Shown here: positions 63,175-64,000 of the stretch, one piece after another | Layout of the letters: the number at the start of each line of letters is the position of its first letter | Position numbering within the stretch: the stretch's first letter is position 1 | Assembly (NCBI GenBank): GCA_904387375.1 | Contig: CAJFLE010000009.1 | Location: 62,001 to 126,000 of the forward strand | DNA from: Candidatus Protoclostridium gallicola | Lineage (GTDB): Bacteria; Bacillota; Clostridia; Christensenellales; Pumilibacteraceae | Length of the DNA stretch: 64,000 bases | Direction of reading: 5' to 3' | Translations under genes and position numbers: made by a program | The notes under the pieces: model-generated | What the model was told of the DNA's origin: nothing | The model's input: only the letters and a program-made list of their open reading frames with translations | The model's database searches: none

Positions 63175-63906
63175 ATGGTCATCGATACCGCAAAACTGTG
63201 CAGGCGCGGAGGACGCGATATAAATCAGGACTGCGCGGGCGCTTTCGAAGCGAACGGCAGGCTGCTTCTCGTCGTCTGCGACGGGCTGGGCGCTTACGAC
63301 GGCAGCGGCATCGCCAGCCGTATATGCGCGGACGCGCTCGCTTCTTTCGTAAACTGCGGGGAGCGCATGACGGCGGACGGGATAAACGCGCTGTTCAAGG
63401 CCGCGCACGAAAAAATAACCGCCGCCAAGCTGGACGGCGCGATCAGCCCTTCCTCGTGCACGACCGCCGCGGCGGTGCTGAGCGACGGCAATGACGTCGC
63501 GGTGGCGCACATCGGCGACAGCCGCGTGTACGTCTACGAACGCGGCGAGCCGTCCTTCCGCACGACCGACCACTCGGTGGCGCAGCTGGACGTCGACCGC
63601 GGGATCATCGTTCCCGGCGAACTGCGTTTTCACAAGGATCAGAACAAGCTGACGCGCGTGCTGGGCGGCAGATACTTCGTGCTGCCCGACGTGCGCTTTC
63701 TCGGCAGGCCGATTGCCGAAGGCGACGCCTTCCTGCTCTGCACCGACGGCTGGTGGGAGCATACCGAGGAATTCGAAACGGAAGAGGACCTTCTCACGGC
63801 GGGTTCGAGCGCAGAGGTGCTGGCGCGGGGCGAAAGCAGAATAATCGCGCGCGCGTCGGGAGCATACGACAATTACTCGGCGGTGCTTGCCGTCGCGAGA
63901 AAATAA
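63175..63906 (+). CDS. PP2C-family protein phosphatase
   Basis: A 243-residue PPM phosphatase. GGRDINQDCAGAF, VVCDGLGAYDGSGIAS, AHIGDSRVYVYERG, LLCTDGWWEHTEEF and YDNYSAVLAV are the motifs that bind the two metals and phosphate, all with the required Asp residues. The family dephosphorylates Ser/Thr on proteins, usually opposite a Hanks-type kinase. No kinase is complete in the window, but the partial gene just downstream starts with a zinc-ribbon, as some such kinases do. The gene diverges from the purine operon. Confidence 0.92.
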   Translation: MVIDTAKLCRRGGRDINQDCAGAFEANGRLLLVVCDGLGAYDGSGIASRICADALASFVNCGERMTADGINALFKAAHEKITAAKLDGAISPSSCTTAAAVLSDGNDVAVAHIGDSRVYVYERGEPSFRTTDHSVAQLDVDRGIIVPGELRFHKDQNKLTRVLGGRYFVLPDVRFLGRPIAEGDAFLLCTDGWWEHTEEFETEEDLLTAGSSAEVLARGESRIIARASGAYDNYSAVLAVARK

Positions 63907-63936
63907 CATAAACGGATAATACGGACGATAAAGACG

Positions 63937-64000
63937 ATGAACGATAACTTAAAAGGCTTATGCCCGTACTGCCTGGCGCCGCTTTCGGACAAAGGCGCAT
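63937..64000 (+). CDS. Start of a zinc-ribbon protein (partial)
   Basis: Only 21 codons are inside the window: MNDNLKGLCPYCLAPLSDKG. CPYC is half of a zinc ribbon. It starts 30 bp after the phosphatase stop with no clear Shine-Dalgarno. It could be a kinase with an N-terminal zinc ribbon, partnering the PP2C gene, but the rest is not visible. Confidence 0.5.
   Translation, partial: MNDNLKGLCPYCLAPLSDKGA

Overview
The window is a chromosomal segment of an anaerobic Firmicute of class Clostridia, probably an uncultured gut lineage near Christensenellales. That placement rests on the 16S rRNA gene (37480-38897, minus strand), Gram-positive style Shine-Dalgarno sites and sigma-A promoters, and the gene content. 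Genus cannot be set without alignment. Most of the segment is GC-rich with long antisense open frames that are only shadows. Three parts are AT-rich and look acquired: the Mrr/XRE pair (about 2.7-3.8 kb), the glycan glycosyltransferase genes (about 7.9-13.1 kb), and to a lesser degree the rRNA flanks.

Layout. 1-2.6 kb: a truncated membrane-linked XRE regulator, a radical SAM protein and a PHP phosphoesterase. 2.7-3.9 kb: a membrane-attached Mrr-type nuclease divergent from a tiny XRE repressor across a double operator. 3.9-6.3 kb: isocitrate dehydrogenase and D-Ala-D-Ala ligase. 6.3-17.1 kb: one minus-strand glycan operon with a priming sugar-phosphate transferase, the four activities of GDP-D-glycero-alpha-D-manno-heptose synthesis in three genes (one a fusion), four glycosyltransferases, a polymerase and a flippase. 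17.2-21.0 kb: a heterodimeric ABC exporter behind a structured, attenuator-like leader.

21.1-31.3 kb: a minus-strand operon of eleven genes that resembles fatty-acid synthesis but is better read as a reducing type II polyketide pathway. It has a flavodoxin-like reductase, two acyl carrier proteins, a single polypeptide joining a catalytic ketosynthase to a second ketosynthase that lacks all catalytic residues (chain-length-factor-like), then ketoreductase, dehydratase, malonyl transferase, a carboxyltransferase, an Sfp-type phosphopantetheinyl transferase, a phytoene-desaturase-like oxidoreductase and a hot-dog thioesterase. There is no FabH, no enoyl reductase and no biotin carboxylase in the cluster. 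A polyene-type product is the simplest inference, and this is the strongest candidate for an undescribed system here.

31.4-42.4 kb: a small transcription unit encoding a 23-residue peptide, a circularly permuted GH3 enzyme with membrane segments at both ends, a LytTR/GHKL two-component pair, a solitary 16S rRNA gene with duplicated promoters, a frameshifted subtilisin-like protease and a duplicated-domain lipoprotein. 42.5-52.1 kb: arginyl-tRNA synthetase and a surface operon of an E/A/P-repeat membrane protein and a 2075-residue adhesin-like protein, with a nine-G tract in the adhesin gene and another in the operon leader. 52.2-63.0 kb: purine biosynthesis purE-C-M-N-H-D-L followed by ychF. 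63.2-64 kb: a PP2C phosphatase and the start of a zinc-ribbon protein.
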